Assembly (NCBI GenBank): GCA_049291395.1
Contig: JBATPJ010000031.1
Span: forward strand, 1 to 26,936
DNA length: 26,936 bases
Direction of reading: 5' to 3'
Origin: JAPUDQ01 sp049291395
GTDB taxonomy: Bacteria > Patescibacteriota > Saccharimonadia > Saccharimonadales > Saccharimonadaceae
Position 1 is the first letter of the stretch, and every line of letters starts with the position of its first letter. Below, piece by piece: positions 15,217 through 22,448 of this stretch. Made by a program: the position numbers and the translations under genes. The notes beneath the pieces were generated by a model. The model had not been told where the DNA came from. It saw nothing but the letters and a program-made list of their open reading frames with translations, and searched no databases.

Positions 15217-15321
15217 ATATCTTCCCCATTTGTTGGGCTGAATGAAAGCACCTTGCCTACTACACAGGCAGGCTGGTTGCTAGCGGTTCATCGAGTCAGA
15301 TCTCTCCCCGCTTCTTGATAC
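15217..15321 (-). promoter_or_regulatory. SAM-I (S-box) riboswitch aptamer upstream of metK
   Basis: The minus-strand leader matches the S-box consensus: P1 5' arm GTATC (15321-15317), AAGAAGCGGGGAGAG, the kink-turn part CTCGATGAACCGC, the conserved GCTAGCAACC, then GCAAGGTGCTTTCATTC and the P1 3' arm GATAT (15221-15217). With SAM bound the downstream terminator would form and stop metK transcription. Confidence 0.92.
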
Positions 15322-15345
15322 TGGATTCGTAAAGTACTTCGGACT

Positions 15346-15374
15346 ACTATAGAGCTACACAAGCATTTTGGCAA
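15346..15374 (-). promoter_or_regulatory. metK promoter inside the 3' end of the rhodanese gene
   Basis: Minus strand: TTGCCA (15374-15369), 17 bases, TATAGT (15351-15346), five of six matches in each box. The -35 lies within the last codons of the rhodanese gene. It gives metK a leader of about 195 bases that contains the riboswitch. Confidence 0.8.
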
Positions 15375-15621
15375 CATGGTGTTCATTGATGCCATTCGTG
15401 AGATCGGTGAAACCGTGCATTTTGAGCATCTGGATGCAGGTATTTGACCGCTGTCCACTACGACAATACATGATGATCGGCTGATCTTTCGGAGTGTCCA
15501 CGAGCTCAGTCGGTAGCCCTCTCATAAATTTCATACTGGAGATATTGACGGCGCCCGGTACGTGGCTCATCGCAAATTCATTTGGTTCACGGGTGTCTAT
15601 TACGAGGACTTTTTGAGACAT
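15355..15621 (-). CDS. Single-domain rhodanese-like sulfurtransferase
   Basis: Small (88 residues) rhodanese domain, which would carry sulfur as a persulfide on its active-site cysteine. Visible features: VIDTREPNEFAMSHVPGAVN, the classic N-terminal CH2A-type box, and the active loop CRSGQRS with Cys53, then a normal C-terminal helix region. The start overlaps the end of ileS by 22 bases, so translation is probably coupled to it. A link to tRNA thiolation or iron-sulfur assembly is possible but nothing here shows the partner. Confidence 0.92.
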   Translation of the reverse strand: MSQKVLVIDTREPNEFAMSHVPGAVNISSMKFMRGLPTELVDTPKDQPIIMYCRSGQRSNTCIQMLKMHGFTDLTNGINEHHVAKMLV

Positions 15622-18494
15622 ACTTGTAGTTCCATTCCTTCGATTTTAACTGTTTCTTCATGCCCTGCCGTCACGTCACCCAGTAATACGGCGAGCGTCT
15701 CAGCCTGGATCGTCGAGTCGTGTTCGGCGATGGCTTGTTGCAATTCTTCTATGTCAGTCGTGAATGACAGCACGATGCGATCATCGACGTTGAGACCGGC
15801 GTTTTTGCGGGCGGCTTGGACATAGCGGACTACTTCGCGCATCAGACCTTCGCGCTTTAGTTCGGGAGTGATGGTTTCGTCAATCATCACTTCTTTACCA
15901 ATCTTCACCACTTTTACGTTGAGTTCATCCATTAAAATTGGTTCAAAATCTATATGTTCGCCAAGGCTCGGAACAGTGATACTGGCAAGAGGTTGTCGCA
16001 CCTTAAGTTGTGCCTTCGCTCTAAGACCTAAACCTTCGTTTACGTACTCACGAACTTTTTCCATGTCGTCCATGACTAGTTGATTGACCTTACTAGCCGG
16101 TAGCCAATCTTTCAAATGGATAGATTCACTGTCCCCTGTAAGTTTTTCGTAAAGTTCATCCGCCAGAAATGGTGTGAATGGAGCCAAAAGATATGCGAGA
16201 CGGACTAAAACGTAGTGTAGTGTTTTGTAGGCATCATTCTTATCACCGTCGTCTTCACTCTTTCCGCCTTCGCCTGAAGCTACGGTGGACTGACGCCAAA
16301 AACGTCGACGTGAGCGGCGTACAAACCAGTTAGACGCATCGTCTAAGAACGGCAAAATTGGTTTCAGCGCGCCCTGTAAATCATACGCCTCGGTTCGTTC
16401 TTCAACTTCAGATACTAGTTGGTGGAGCCTTGAGACGACCCAAATATCTAGAGGGCTAGAAAGAGACTCCAGTGGATCAGTAAGTTTGCCGTCGTATTCC
16501 CAGCCATCAACCTCGGCATACATTGTGAAAAAATCATACATATTCCATACCATACTGAGCTTACGCGCTACGTCACCAACATCTTTATCGGCTAGACTAA
16601 AGTTTTCACCATTCGTAAGTGGACTAGAGAGCATCAGGAAGCGGAAACTATCTGATGAATACTTATCCATTAGTTCAAGTGGGTCTGTGTAATTTCCGAG
16701 CTTTTTGCTCATCTTTTTGCCGTCCGAAGCATTAATGAAACCCGTACAAATCAAATTTTTCCACGGCGCCTTCCCAAACAAACCAACGTTAACCGCCATA
16801 AGGCTATAGAACCATCCGCGGGTCTGATCTATTGCTTCAATAATGAAATCAGCCGGGAACATTGCTTCGAACTTCTCTTTATTCTCAAATGGATAATGGA
16901 ACTGCGCAAATGGCATTGAGCCGCTTTCGAACCAGCAATCAAGAACTTTGCCGATATGGCGCATCTCTACCCCATCACATTCAAATGTCACATTCATTAC
17001 TTGCGGTAAATGATAATCATCAAGTCGCTTGCCAGTAAGCTCTTCGAACTCGTCGTAGCTGCCGATAACTTTAACTATTTCGGTACCGTCTTGACGATAA
17101 CCCTTCCACACTGGAATTGGCGTTGCCCAGTAACGATCACGACTCAGGTTCCAGTCTGGGGCTTGCTCAATAATGTTATTGAACCGACCTGTGCGGAGAT
17201 GATCGGGATTCCAATTCGTTTTGGCGTTTTCTTCCAACATCTCTTTCTTTTGAGATTGAATATCCATAAACCAACTTGGATGCGCACGGTACATTAATTT
17301 AGTGTCACAGCGGTGACAGTGTGGATATTCATGCCGTATATATTCAACTTTTAGGGCTCTACCCTCTTCAACGAGTGTTTTAGCAATCTCCTTGTTGATA
17401 TCCCAAATATTTTCGCCTATCCAGCGGCTCGCTGTATAGTGACCGTTTTCATCAACAATCGCAACCACTGGCACCTGCTCTTTTTTACAGAGTTCGTAAT
17501 CTTCTTCACCATAAGCTGGCGCTTCATGAACAATACCGGTGCCGTCTTCTGAAGTAATAAAATCAGCGGCAAGAACACGGTGTGCCTTAGGCCCGTGATT
17601 TTCAAATAACGGCTCGTACCTTTTGCCTACTAATTCGGAGCCTCTTATCTGCTTGAGCACTGTGTATTCAAGAGGTTGCTTCTTTTCATTTTGCATCACA
17701 CGACTCGCGGCCTCGCTAGCAACGTAGAATTTTTTACCATCATGTTCGAGCAGCGAATACTCAACTTCAGGATTAACCGCTACGGCAACGTTTGCCGGAA
17801 GCGTCCACGGTGTAGTTGTCCAGGCCAGCATATGCTCGTCTTCGTCTTCGATCTTAAAGTACACGAACACACTCGGATCAGTGTCCATTTTATAACTATT
17901 TTCCATTGCTACTTCAGATTTAGAAATTGGCGTGGCATCTTTAGTACAATAGACGAGAATCTTTTCACCATCGTACACTTTGCCCTTTTCGTACAGTTCT
18001 TTAAACGCCCACCACACAGATTCCATGTACTCTTTGTCCATAGTTTTGTACGCGCCTTCAAACTCCGTCCAACGACCAATACGATCAATGGTATCTTCCC
18101 ACTCAGTACCCGTCTTGACCATAGATGCGCGGCACTGTTTCACATATTCTTCAATGCTAATTTTAGTACCAATTTCTTTTTTGTTATTGATGCCCAACTG
18201 CTTTTCTACAAAAAGTTCTGCAGGTAAACCATGGCAATCCCAACCCCAGGTACGTTCAACTCGCTCACCTTTCATGGTATGGAATCGACCCATGACATCT
18301 TTGACCGATGAAATTAGAAGATGGCCGTGGTGTGGTGTGCCGGTAAGAAACGGTGGCCCATCATAAAACACCCAACGTTTTTCTTCAGGACGATTTTCAA
18401 CCGATTTTTCGAACGTCTTTTCTCTTTTCCACTTCTTCACAAGATCTTTTTCGTACTCTAGCGCTCGTCTTCGTGTACCGCTTTTGTATCGCAT
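15600..18494 (-). CDS. ileS: Isoleucyl-tRNA synthetase, eukaryote-like (type 2) form
   Basis: Charges tRNA-Ile. The 964-residue protein has the HIGH motif as HHGH (residues 55-58, in PPFLTGTPHHGHLL), a CP1 editing domain, the KMSKS loop as DGKKMSKKLGNY and an anticodon-binding helical domain. Wording such as RTWGWDCHGLP and the lack of the C-terminal zinc finger place it with type 2 (eukaryal-like) IleRS, a group noted for mupirocin resistance. It reads lower in GC than the genes around it by eye. The ATG at 18494 has an AAGGAGATAAAG ribosome site and lies four bases after the IMPase stop; the operon is under an isoleucine T-box. Confidence 0.97.
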   Translation of the reverse strand: MRYKSGTRRRALEYEKDLVKKWKREKTFEKSVENRPEEKRWVFYDGPPFLTGTPHHGHLLISSVKDVMGRFHTMKGERVERTWGWDCHGLPAELFVEKQLGINNKKEIGTKISIEEYVKQCRASMVKTGTEWEDTIDRIGRWTEFEGAYKTMDKEYMESVWWAFKELYEKGKVYDGEKILVYCTKDATPISKSEVAMENSYKMDTDPSVFVYFKIEDEDEHMLAWTTTPWTLPANVAVAVNPEVEYSLLEHDGKKFYVASEAASRVMQNEKKQPLEYTVLKQIRGSELVGKRYEPLFENHGPKAHRVLAADFITSEDGTGIVHEAPAYGEEDYELCKKEQVPVVAIVDENGHYTASRWIGENIWDINKEIAKTLVEEGRALKVEYIRHEYPHCHRCDTKLMYRAHPSWFMDIQSQKKEMLEENAKTNWNPDHLRTGRFNNIIEQAPDWNLSRDRYWATPIPVWKGYRQDGTEIVKVIGSYDEFEELTGKRLDDYHLPQVMNVTFECDGVEMRHIGKVLDCWFESGSMPFAQFHYPFENKEKFEAMFPADFIIEAIDQTRGWFYSLMAVNVGLFGKAPWKNLICTGFINASDGKKMSKKLGNYTDPLELMDKYSSDSFRFLMLSSPLTNGENFSLADKDVGDVARKLSMVWNMYDFFTMYAEVDGWEYDGKLTDPLESLSSPLDIWVVSRLHQLVSEVEERTEAYDLQGALKPILPFLDDASNWFVRRSRRRFWRQSTVASGEGGKSEDDGDKNDAYKTLHYVLVRLAYLLAPFTPFLADELYEKLTGDSESIHLKDWLPASKVNQLVMDDMEKVREYVNEGLGLRAKAQLKVRQPLASITVPSLGEHIDFEPILMDELNVKVVKIGKEVMIDETITPELKREGLMREVVRYVQAARKNAGLNVDDRIVLSFTTDIEELQQAIAEHDSTIQAETLAVLLGDVTAGHEETVKIEGMELQVCLKKSS

Positions 18495-18498
18495 GTCT

Positions 18499-19296
18499 TT
18501 ATCTCCTTAGCTCTTTTAGATAATCTACGATGGTCTGGTGTACTATACCGTTTGAGAGTATTGCTCCGTTGATATCTTGGTCATATCGTTGTTCGTTACC
18601 AAAGAAATCCGTTACCTTGCCACCGGCCTCTTCGACAATAACTTTCGCTGCAGCAATATCAACATTTTTTCCTTTTGTACCTGGGAAAATGCTCGCGACA
18701 AATTCACCACTTGCTACGAGTGCGGCTGCATGTGTGGTGCTTCCAGGGCATAACACATACGCCCTTTTATCATATGCAAGTTTATGAACAGTAGGTATTA
18801 CATCATAATCCGCCCCTACCCACCAATCGACGTTCATGCGCGATTTGATACCGAAGCCATCACCGGTGACAGCGATCTGCTTGTCATTACAAAACGCCCC
18901 ACCGCCAAGCACGGCAGAATATAGCTTCTCGCTAAACGGCGCATAGATTACTCCAATCTCCGGCTTACCGTCTACGACTAGTGCCAACGAGAAAACCGAT
19001 ACCGGAAGCTCCATCGCAAAAGGATTTGTGCCGTCGATCGGATCGCATACCCAAACATACTGCGATTCTGTTACGTGACTCTCCTCTTCACCATTGACAC
19101 CGTGTTCGGGATATCGTTGGTTTACACGCTCAATAACAAGCCTATTAATTTCTTCATCTGCCACTGTTACGATCGTCTCGTCCTCTTTGTAGTGATGATC
19201 GGGACTTTGACCGAAATACCGACGCATAATATCGCCAGCATCGAGCGCTAACTGCTTTGCAAATTCTAGATACTCCTGCTTGTCATGATCACTCAT
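18499..19296 (-). CDS. Inositol monophosphatase family phosphatase
   Basis: Magnesium-dependent phosphatase of the IMPase/SuhB/CysQ superfamily. Motifs in the 265-residue product: the metal site in EEES (near residue 75), the DPIDGTNPF signature (D-P-I-D-G-T, near residue 90) and the C-terminal NVDIAAAKVIVEEAGGKVTD. The exact substrate (inositol phosphate, PAP or a sugar phosphate such as histidinol phosphate) cannot be told from sequence. The frame is open upstream to 19347, but that part belongs to the T-box leader; the ATG at 19296 follows a TTGGAG ribosome site and is chosen. It is the first gene of the IMPase-ileS-rhodanese operon. Confidence 0.92.
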   Translation of the reverse strand: MSDHDKQEYLEFAKQLALDAGDIMRRYFGQSPDHHYKEDETIVTVADEEINRLVIERVNQRYPEHGVNGEEESHVTESQYVWVCDPIDGTNPFAMELPVSVFSLALVVDGKPEIGVIYAPFSEKLYSAVLGGGAFCNDKQIAVTGDGFGIKSRMNVDWWVGADYDVIPTVHKLAYDKRAYVLCPGSTTHAAALVASGEFVASIFPGTKGKNVDIAAAKVIVEEAGGKVTDFFGNEQRYDQDINGAILSNGIVHQTIVDYLKELRR

Positions 19297-19301
19297 ATTT
19301 T

Positions 19302-19500
19302 CTCCAATTAAAAATCCCTTTTGCTTGTCAGAGCCGTGATAACTCACGGTGGTACCATCTGACTTTCAAAAGAGATTCTTTTGACACTTCCTTGCTCGGT
19401 CTGTCGTGCCGATACCGGTGGGGTCTACTTTCTAGCTGATTTCTTCCCACGACGCACATACTCATATGTTTGCAGCTGATAACCGCTCAAACGTCCTACC
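19302..19500 (-). promoter_or_regulatory. Isoleucine T-box leader with ultrashort stem I
   Basis: Minus-strand leader of the IMPase-ileS operon. The antiterminator hairpin (19363-19327) is complete: helix GTCAGA/TCTGAC, the T-box bulge TGGTACC (19357-19351), then helix CCGTGA/TCACGG with loop GTTA. Upstream, hairpin 19492-19468 shows the triplet ATC (Ile codon) followed by A in an 8-base terminal loop, GGTTATCA, as in the ultrashort stem I of actinobacterial ileS T-boxes. An 11-base stem (19377-19367 with 19323-19313) ending in a T-run gives a competing terminator. A TATAAT box (19510-19505) lies just before the leader. Confidence 0.87.
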
Positions 19501-19523
19501 CATAATTATAACGCATCTGTTGT

Positions 19524-19554
19524 CAAAATAAAATGCGGTGATTGCTCACCGCAT
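19524..19554 (-). terminator. Intrinsic terminator of the DoxX gene
   Basis: Minus strand: a perfect 9-base stem ATGCGGTGA/TCACCGCAT with loop GCAA, followed by TTTTATTTTG. A purine-only-like tract (19588-19555) links the stop codon to the stem. Confidence 0.85.
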
Positions 19555-19590
19555 CTTCCCTCTTCTTTCTTCAGTCTTCCCTCTCGCTTA

Positions 19591-20094
19591 CTACCACAGC
19601 CACGGCTGCTTCTTGACGCTTGGCTGCTTGAGCCACCAGCTCGCGAGACTTAGTTCACGTCGGCCAAAGGCAACGACCCAGAGAACCATAGCGTAGATGA
19701 TATGATCGTCGATCAGTGGGTTGTTCTCGAGAGGCACAACAGCCGCCCACATCATGAAGAGTAGGACGGTGCCGGCAAATGCCGCCAGTCGTACGCCGAT
19801 ACCGAGCACCAAGGCGACGCCAATACCGAGGAGACCAAGCATGAAGAGCCAGTCAACCCAGGCATTGCCGGCCAGACCGACAAAGAAATCATAGAGCGGG
19901 CTGTGTTCGTTGACACCGAATTTTAAGAAACCAGACGTCGGCGAACCACCAGATACCCATGCGGCCGCTGGCTTGGTCGCAAACCCAAGTCCAAATAATT
20001 TGTCGAAAAACGCCCACAAAAACACAAATCCGAGCGCGATGCGCGTCACTGCAAGCGCAACCCACGCGTTTTTATACGGAACTACCTTTGCCAT
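19591..20094 (-). CDS. DoxX-family membrane protein
   Basis: DoxX/TQO-DoxD-like four-helix membrane protein; some relatives are quinone- or redox-linked, for others the role is unknown. The 167 residues include an N-terminal helix ALAVTRIALGFVFLWAFFDKLFGLG, typical for DoxX, a loop with GGSPTSGFLKFGV, and three more helices (LFMLGLLGIGVALVLG, AGTVLLFMMWAAVV, IIYAMVLWVVAFG). It has no cysteine. Start ATG 20094 has a GGGAGGGG ribosome site and a TTTACT/17/TATGAT promoter of its own. It closes the row of membrane genes 22321-19591. Confidence 0.88.
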   Translation of the reverse strand: MAKVVPYKNAWVALAVTRIALGFVFLWAFFDKLFGLGFATKPAAAWVSGGSPTSGFLKFGVNEHSPLYDFFVGLAGNAWVDWLFMLGLLGIGVALVLGIGVRLAAFAGTVLLFMMWAAVVPLENNPLIDDHIIYAMVLWVVAFGRRELSLASWWLKQPSVKKQPWLW

Positions 20095-20160
20095 TACTAC
20101 CCCTCCCTTTATTGCTTATCCTCATCATAGCGATTTTTCAGTAAATAGTAAATACTGTGC

Positions 20161-21012
20161 CTATCGTCGCGGAGGCATCGGTATCAGTACACTTGTGCGC
20201 CGCTTGTAGTCGCGCCAGTCGGGACGCGAAGCTGCTCTCGCCTCTGCCGGTGGTATACCGGAGATAAACACGATGAGATACGTGATCACGAGCACGCCGA
20301 GTAGTGAGAGTACAGCAGAAACTGGACCGGACATAGCTGCAAATATTCCAAGCACCCACCATTGCACTAGCTCGCCGAAATAATTTGGGTGACGCGAGTA
20401 TCGCCAGAGACCACGTTGCATCGTCGTATTCGTCGTGCGGCGACGTAAAAATGTTCGAAGCTGCGCATCGGCGATAACTTCGACCATAAACCCAACCGCC
20501 CAGAGCGCAACCATGGTCCAAACCACACGAATAGCATCGCTATCAAGCGGCCACGAGGAGGAGCCACATAGTATGAGGATAATAAAGGCAGGCAACGCTA
20601 CGATACTTGCCAGCAATGCTTGCGCAAAAAATATCCGCAGGTACCGCGCCCAACCTGATTGGTTGCGCCACCCTGCTTTAAGCGCCGCATAGCGTTCGTC
20701 TTCTTTCTTGGTCCTCAGAAACCGCGTAAAGATATGCAGACTCAGACGCAAACCCCAGATCGTCACCATGATAGCAACGAGAGTCCCGATCCAGGTGCTG
20801 TAATGCGCCCATGACGCTTGCCCGATCGGCCACCATGTCCATACAAGGATGATAAACGATAGCCCCCAGCCGACATCGACGATGTCATCACGCCGGAGAC
20901 GCGTCGCGATCAGAAACATCATTGTCTGGAAGATGAGCGCTGCGATAAACCCAACCAGCCAGCCACCAAGCGGAAAGGACCAATCAGCAATCTGCCAATA
21001 CAGATCAGCCAC
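20161..21012 (-). CDS. DUF1295 membrane protein (steroid-5-alpha-reductase/ICMT fold)
   Basis: Polytopic 283-residue membrane protein of the DUF1295 family, related to steroid 5-alpha reductases and isoprenylcysteine methyltransferases, which bind a nucleotide cofactor on the cytoplasmic side. The hallmark RHPNYFGELVQWW is present near residue 205, with an upstream RRTNTTMQRGLWRYS and a final PDWRDYKRRTSVLIPMPPRR. About seven or eight membrane segments are visible. In proteobacteria DUF1295 and DUF2177 genes sit together in lipid-modification clusters, and the DUF2177 gene here overlaps it by eight bases. The reaction is unknown; a lipid reduction or methylation is an inference. Confidence 0.88.
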   Translation of the reverse strand: MADLYWQIADWSFPLGGWLVGFIAALIFQTMMFLIATRLRRDDIVDVGWGLSFIILVWTWWPIGQASWAHYSTWIGTLVAIMVTIWGLRLSLHIFTRFLRTKKEDERYAALKAGWRNQSGWARYLRIFFAQALLASIVALPAFIILILCGSSSWPLDSDAIRVVWTMVALWAVGFMVEVIADAQLRTFLRRRTTNTTMQRGLWRYSRHPNYFGELVQWWVLGIFAAMSGPVSAVLSLLGVLVITYLIVFISGIPPAEARAASRPDWRDYKRRTSVLIPMPPRR

Positions 21013-21403
21013 GCTGCAATACCCAATACGTCAGACCAGCCACACCAGCCGTCAACACCGCACCCCATAGCAGATCGACGATGACAAGTTTGGTCGTCCA
21101 GCCTTTGAGTGTCGCGAGATTCGTCAGATCATAAGTGGCATAGGTGACGAAGCCAAAGAGTGCGCCGTAGCCGACAGCATATTGCCACGAGCCCTTCTCG
21201 ATCGCAGGCGCTAGTACAAATGCCACGATGCCGACGACATAGATGATATAGAAGATAACGGCCGCGGGCATGTTTGGTTTTTCCAGCAGCAGCGGCCCGA
21301 TTTGGCTTTTATAAAACTTATTCGCGATCACGCTCAGCCAGACCGCATCGATCACCGCCATGATGCCTCCGGCGACGAGAAATCGCACGATAAAATCTTG
21401 CAT
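21005..21403 (-). CDS. DUF2177 family membrane protein
   Basis: Small (132 residues) four-helix membrane protein of the DUF2177 family. Characteristic features: IDAVWLSVIANKFYKSQIGPLL near the N-terminus, FYIIYVVGIVAFVLAPA, and GALFGFVTYATYDLTNLATLKGW, which contains the conserved YDLTN. Function is unknown. The stop overlaps the start of the DUF1295 gene by eight bases and the start lies 13 bases after the VKOR stop, so it belongs to the same operon. Confidence 0.88.
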   Translation of the reverse strand: MQDFIVRFLVAGGIMAVIDAVWLSVIANKFYKSQIGPLLLEKPNMPAAVIFYIIYVVGIVAFVLAPAIEKGSWQYAVGYGALFGFVTYATYDLTNLATLKGWTTKLVIVDLLWGAVLTAGVAGLTYWVLQRG

Positions 21404-21416
21404 ATACCCTCCTTGT

Positions 21417-22049
21417 TTATGAGAACAATGCGTTGCCGTATTTGATCACGATCGCAGCGATCAGGATAAATACTATCGAGAAGAGCACGAGCTTGTCATA
21501 GTCTTTGTCGATATAGCGTCGTAGCTGTGCAGACGTGGCTTTCGATAGATAGAGATTGCCTTCGCGGATGTTGTAGCGAGTGATCGCAAACCAGACGAAC
21601 GTCGTCGTCGCTGTCACGAGCAAACACCACGGACAAAGCGCGCCGATGATGAAGAAGCTCGTATAAAAGAGATAGTATGCGAAAATCAGACCGAGCGTAT
21701 AACCAATCTGCGCGACAAACATAAATCGCCGTGGGAAATGCACACCAGCCAGACCAGCGATTGCGACAGTGATCACAACCGGCTCCGCGATAAGACCGAG
21801 AAAACTATTCGGGAAGCCCCATAGACTTGCCGATGGATGCAGCCCGACCGTTGCGCAGTTGAGCACGACGTTGATACTACAGCTCAGGATCGCGTCGGGG
21901 TTGCGCGCCAGTTCGATAGCCTCGACACTCAGTACAAACGACGCGATGAGGCTCGCGATCGCACCGACCAACATACTGGTGAATATCCAGCGATCATCAC
22001 GTATCTTTTTGTCGTTGTGCGTAAAATATTCTTTGATGGTATGAAACAT
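21417..22049 (-). CDS. Vitamin K epoxide reductase (VKOR) family protein
   Basis: Membrane quinone-linked enzyme that reoxidises a thioredoxin-like partner and so drives disulfide formation outside the cell, replacing DsbB. The 210 residues hold five or so membrane segments and the four essential cysteines: Cys57 and Cys65 in the loop SCSINVVLNC, and the CPWC pair Cys139/Cys142, with the conserved SLWGFPNS between. No thioredoxin domain is fused to it. The gene upstream (22061-22321) encodes a separate thioredoxin-fold protein. TM7-type bacteria commonly rely on VKOR because they lack DsbB. Confidence 0.93.
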   Translation of the reverse strand: MFHTIKEYFTHNDKKIRDDRWIFTSMLVGAIASLIASFVLSVEAIELARNPDAILSCSINVVLNCATVGLHPSASLWGFPNSFLGLIAEPVVITVAIAGLAGVHFPRRFMFVAQIGYTLGLIFAYYLFYTSFFIIGALCPWCLLVTATTTFVWFAITRYNIREGNLYLSKATSAQLRRYIDKDYDKLVLFSIVFILIAAIVIKYGNALFS

Positions 22050-22060
22050 AACTCCCCTTT

Positions 22061-22321
22061 TTATCTCGTATAGTAACTTACTTCAGAAATCGTCGGCAGT
22101 GGCAGTCCACGCCACAAGTTTTGTAGCTGACCATTGTCATCAAGCGCCACGACGCTCGGATACTCGACGATGTCATACGTCTGACAAGTTGCCGAGCCGG
22201 CAACCGTCTCTGGATCGACTGTCTCGATCTCCCGCCCAGTCTGACGTGCAAAATCACCCAGCCACGTCAGAACAGCTCTGGCGTGATCACTCTCTAGTTT
22301 GAACACCACGAATGTCCGCAT
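22061..22321 (-). CDS. Small thioredoxin-fold-like protein without CxxC
   Basis: The 86-residue protein reads like a thioredoxin/glutaredoxin fold: a first strand RTFVVFKLE, a helix ARAVLTWLGDFARQ, a strand REIETVDPE, and EYPSVVALDDNGQLQNLWRG, where the P would be the cis-proline loop of thioredoxins. The redox CxxC is missing; a single cysteine (SATCQTYDIVEYPS) lies before the proline loop. It has no signal peptide. It is the first gene of the VKOR-DUF2177-DUF1295 row, 11 bases before the VKOR start. CATACT ends seven bases before its ATG. The fold is my reading of weak similarity. Confidence 0.65.
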   Translation of the reverse strand: MRTFVVFKLESDHARAVLTWLGDFARQTGREIETVDPETVAGSATCQTYDIVEYPSVVALDDNGQLQNLWRGLPLPTISEVSYYTR

Positions 22322-22362
22322 ACTTTACAGTATGACGGAGAGAGCTGAAAAATGGAATAAGC

Positions 22363-22388
22363 AAAATCCCGCTATCACGGCGGGATTT
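22363..22388 (-). terminator. Intrinsic terminator of nrdJ
   Basis: Minus strand: perfect 9-base stem AAATCCCGC/GCGGGATTT, loop CGTGATA, followed by TTGC. It lies 60 bases after the nrdJ stop, beyond a purine-rich tract with a short tandem repeat. Confidence 0.8.
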
Positions 22389-22420
22389 CTGCACTCTTCC
22401 TTCTGCACTCTTCCTTCTGC
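22387..22420. repeat. 14-base tandem repeat, about 2.4 copies
   Basis: TTCTGCACTCTTCC at 22387-22400 and 22401-22414, then TTCTGC. On the mRNA (minus) strand it is part of a purine-rich 3' untranslated tract between the nrdJ stop and its terminator. Confidence 0.85.
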
Positions 22421-22448
22421 CTTCTTCTTTCTTCCTTCTCTCCTACTC

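Noticed and set aside
17676..18227. 183-residue plus-strand frame opposite ileS
   Set aside because: Phe/His/Arg-rich antisense translation of the synthetase; not a gene.
22373..22420. CRISPR-like short repeat array beside nrdJ
   Set aside because: The 14-base units are directly adjacent without spacers and only 2.4 copies exist; it is a simple tandem repeat.
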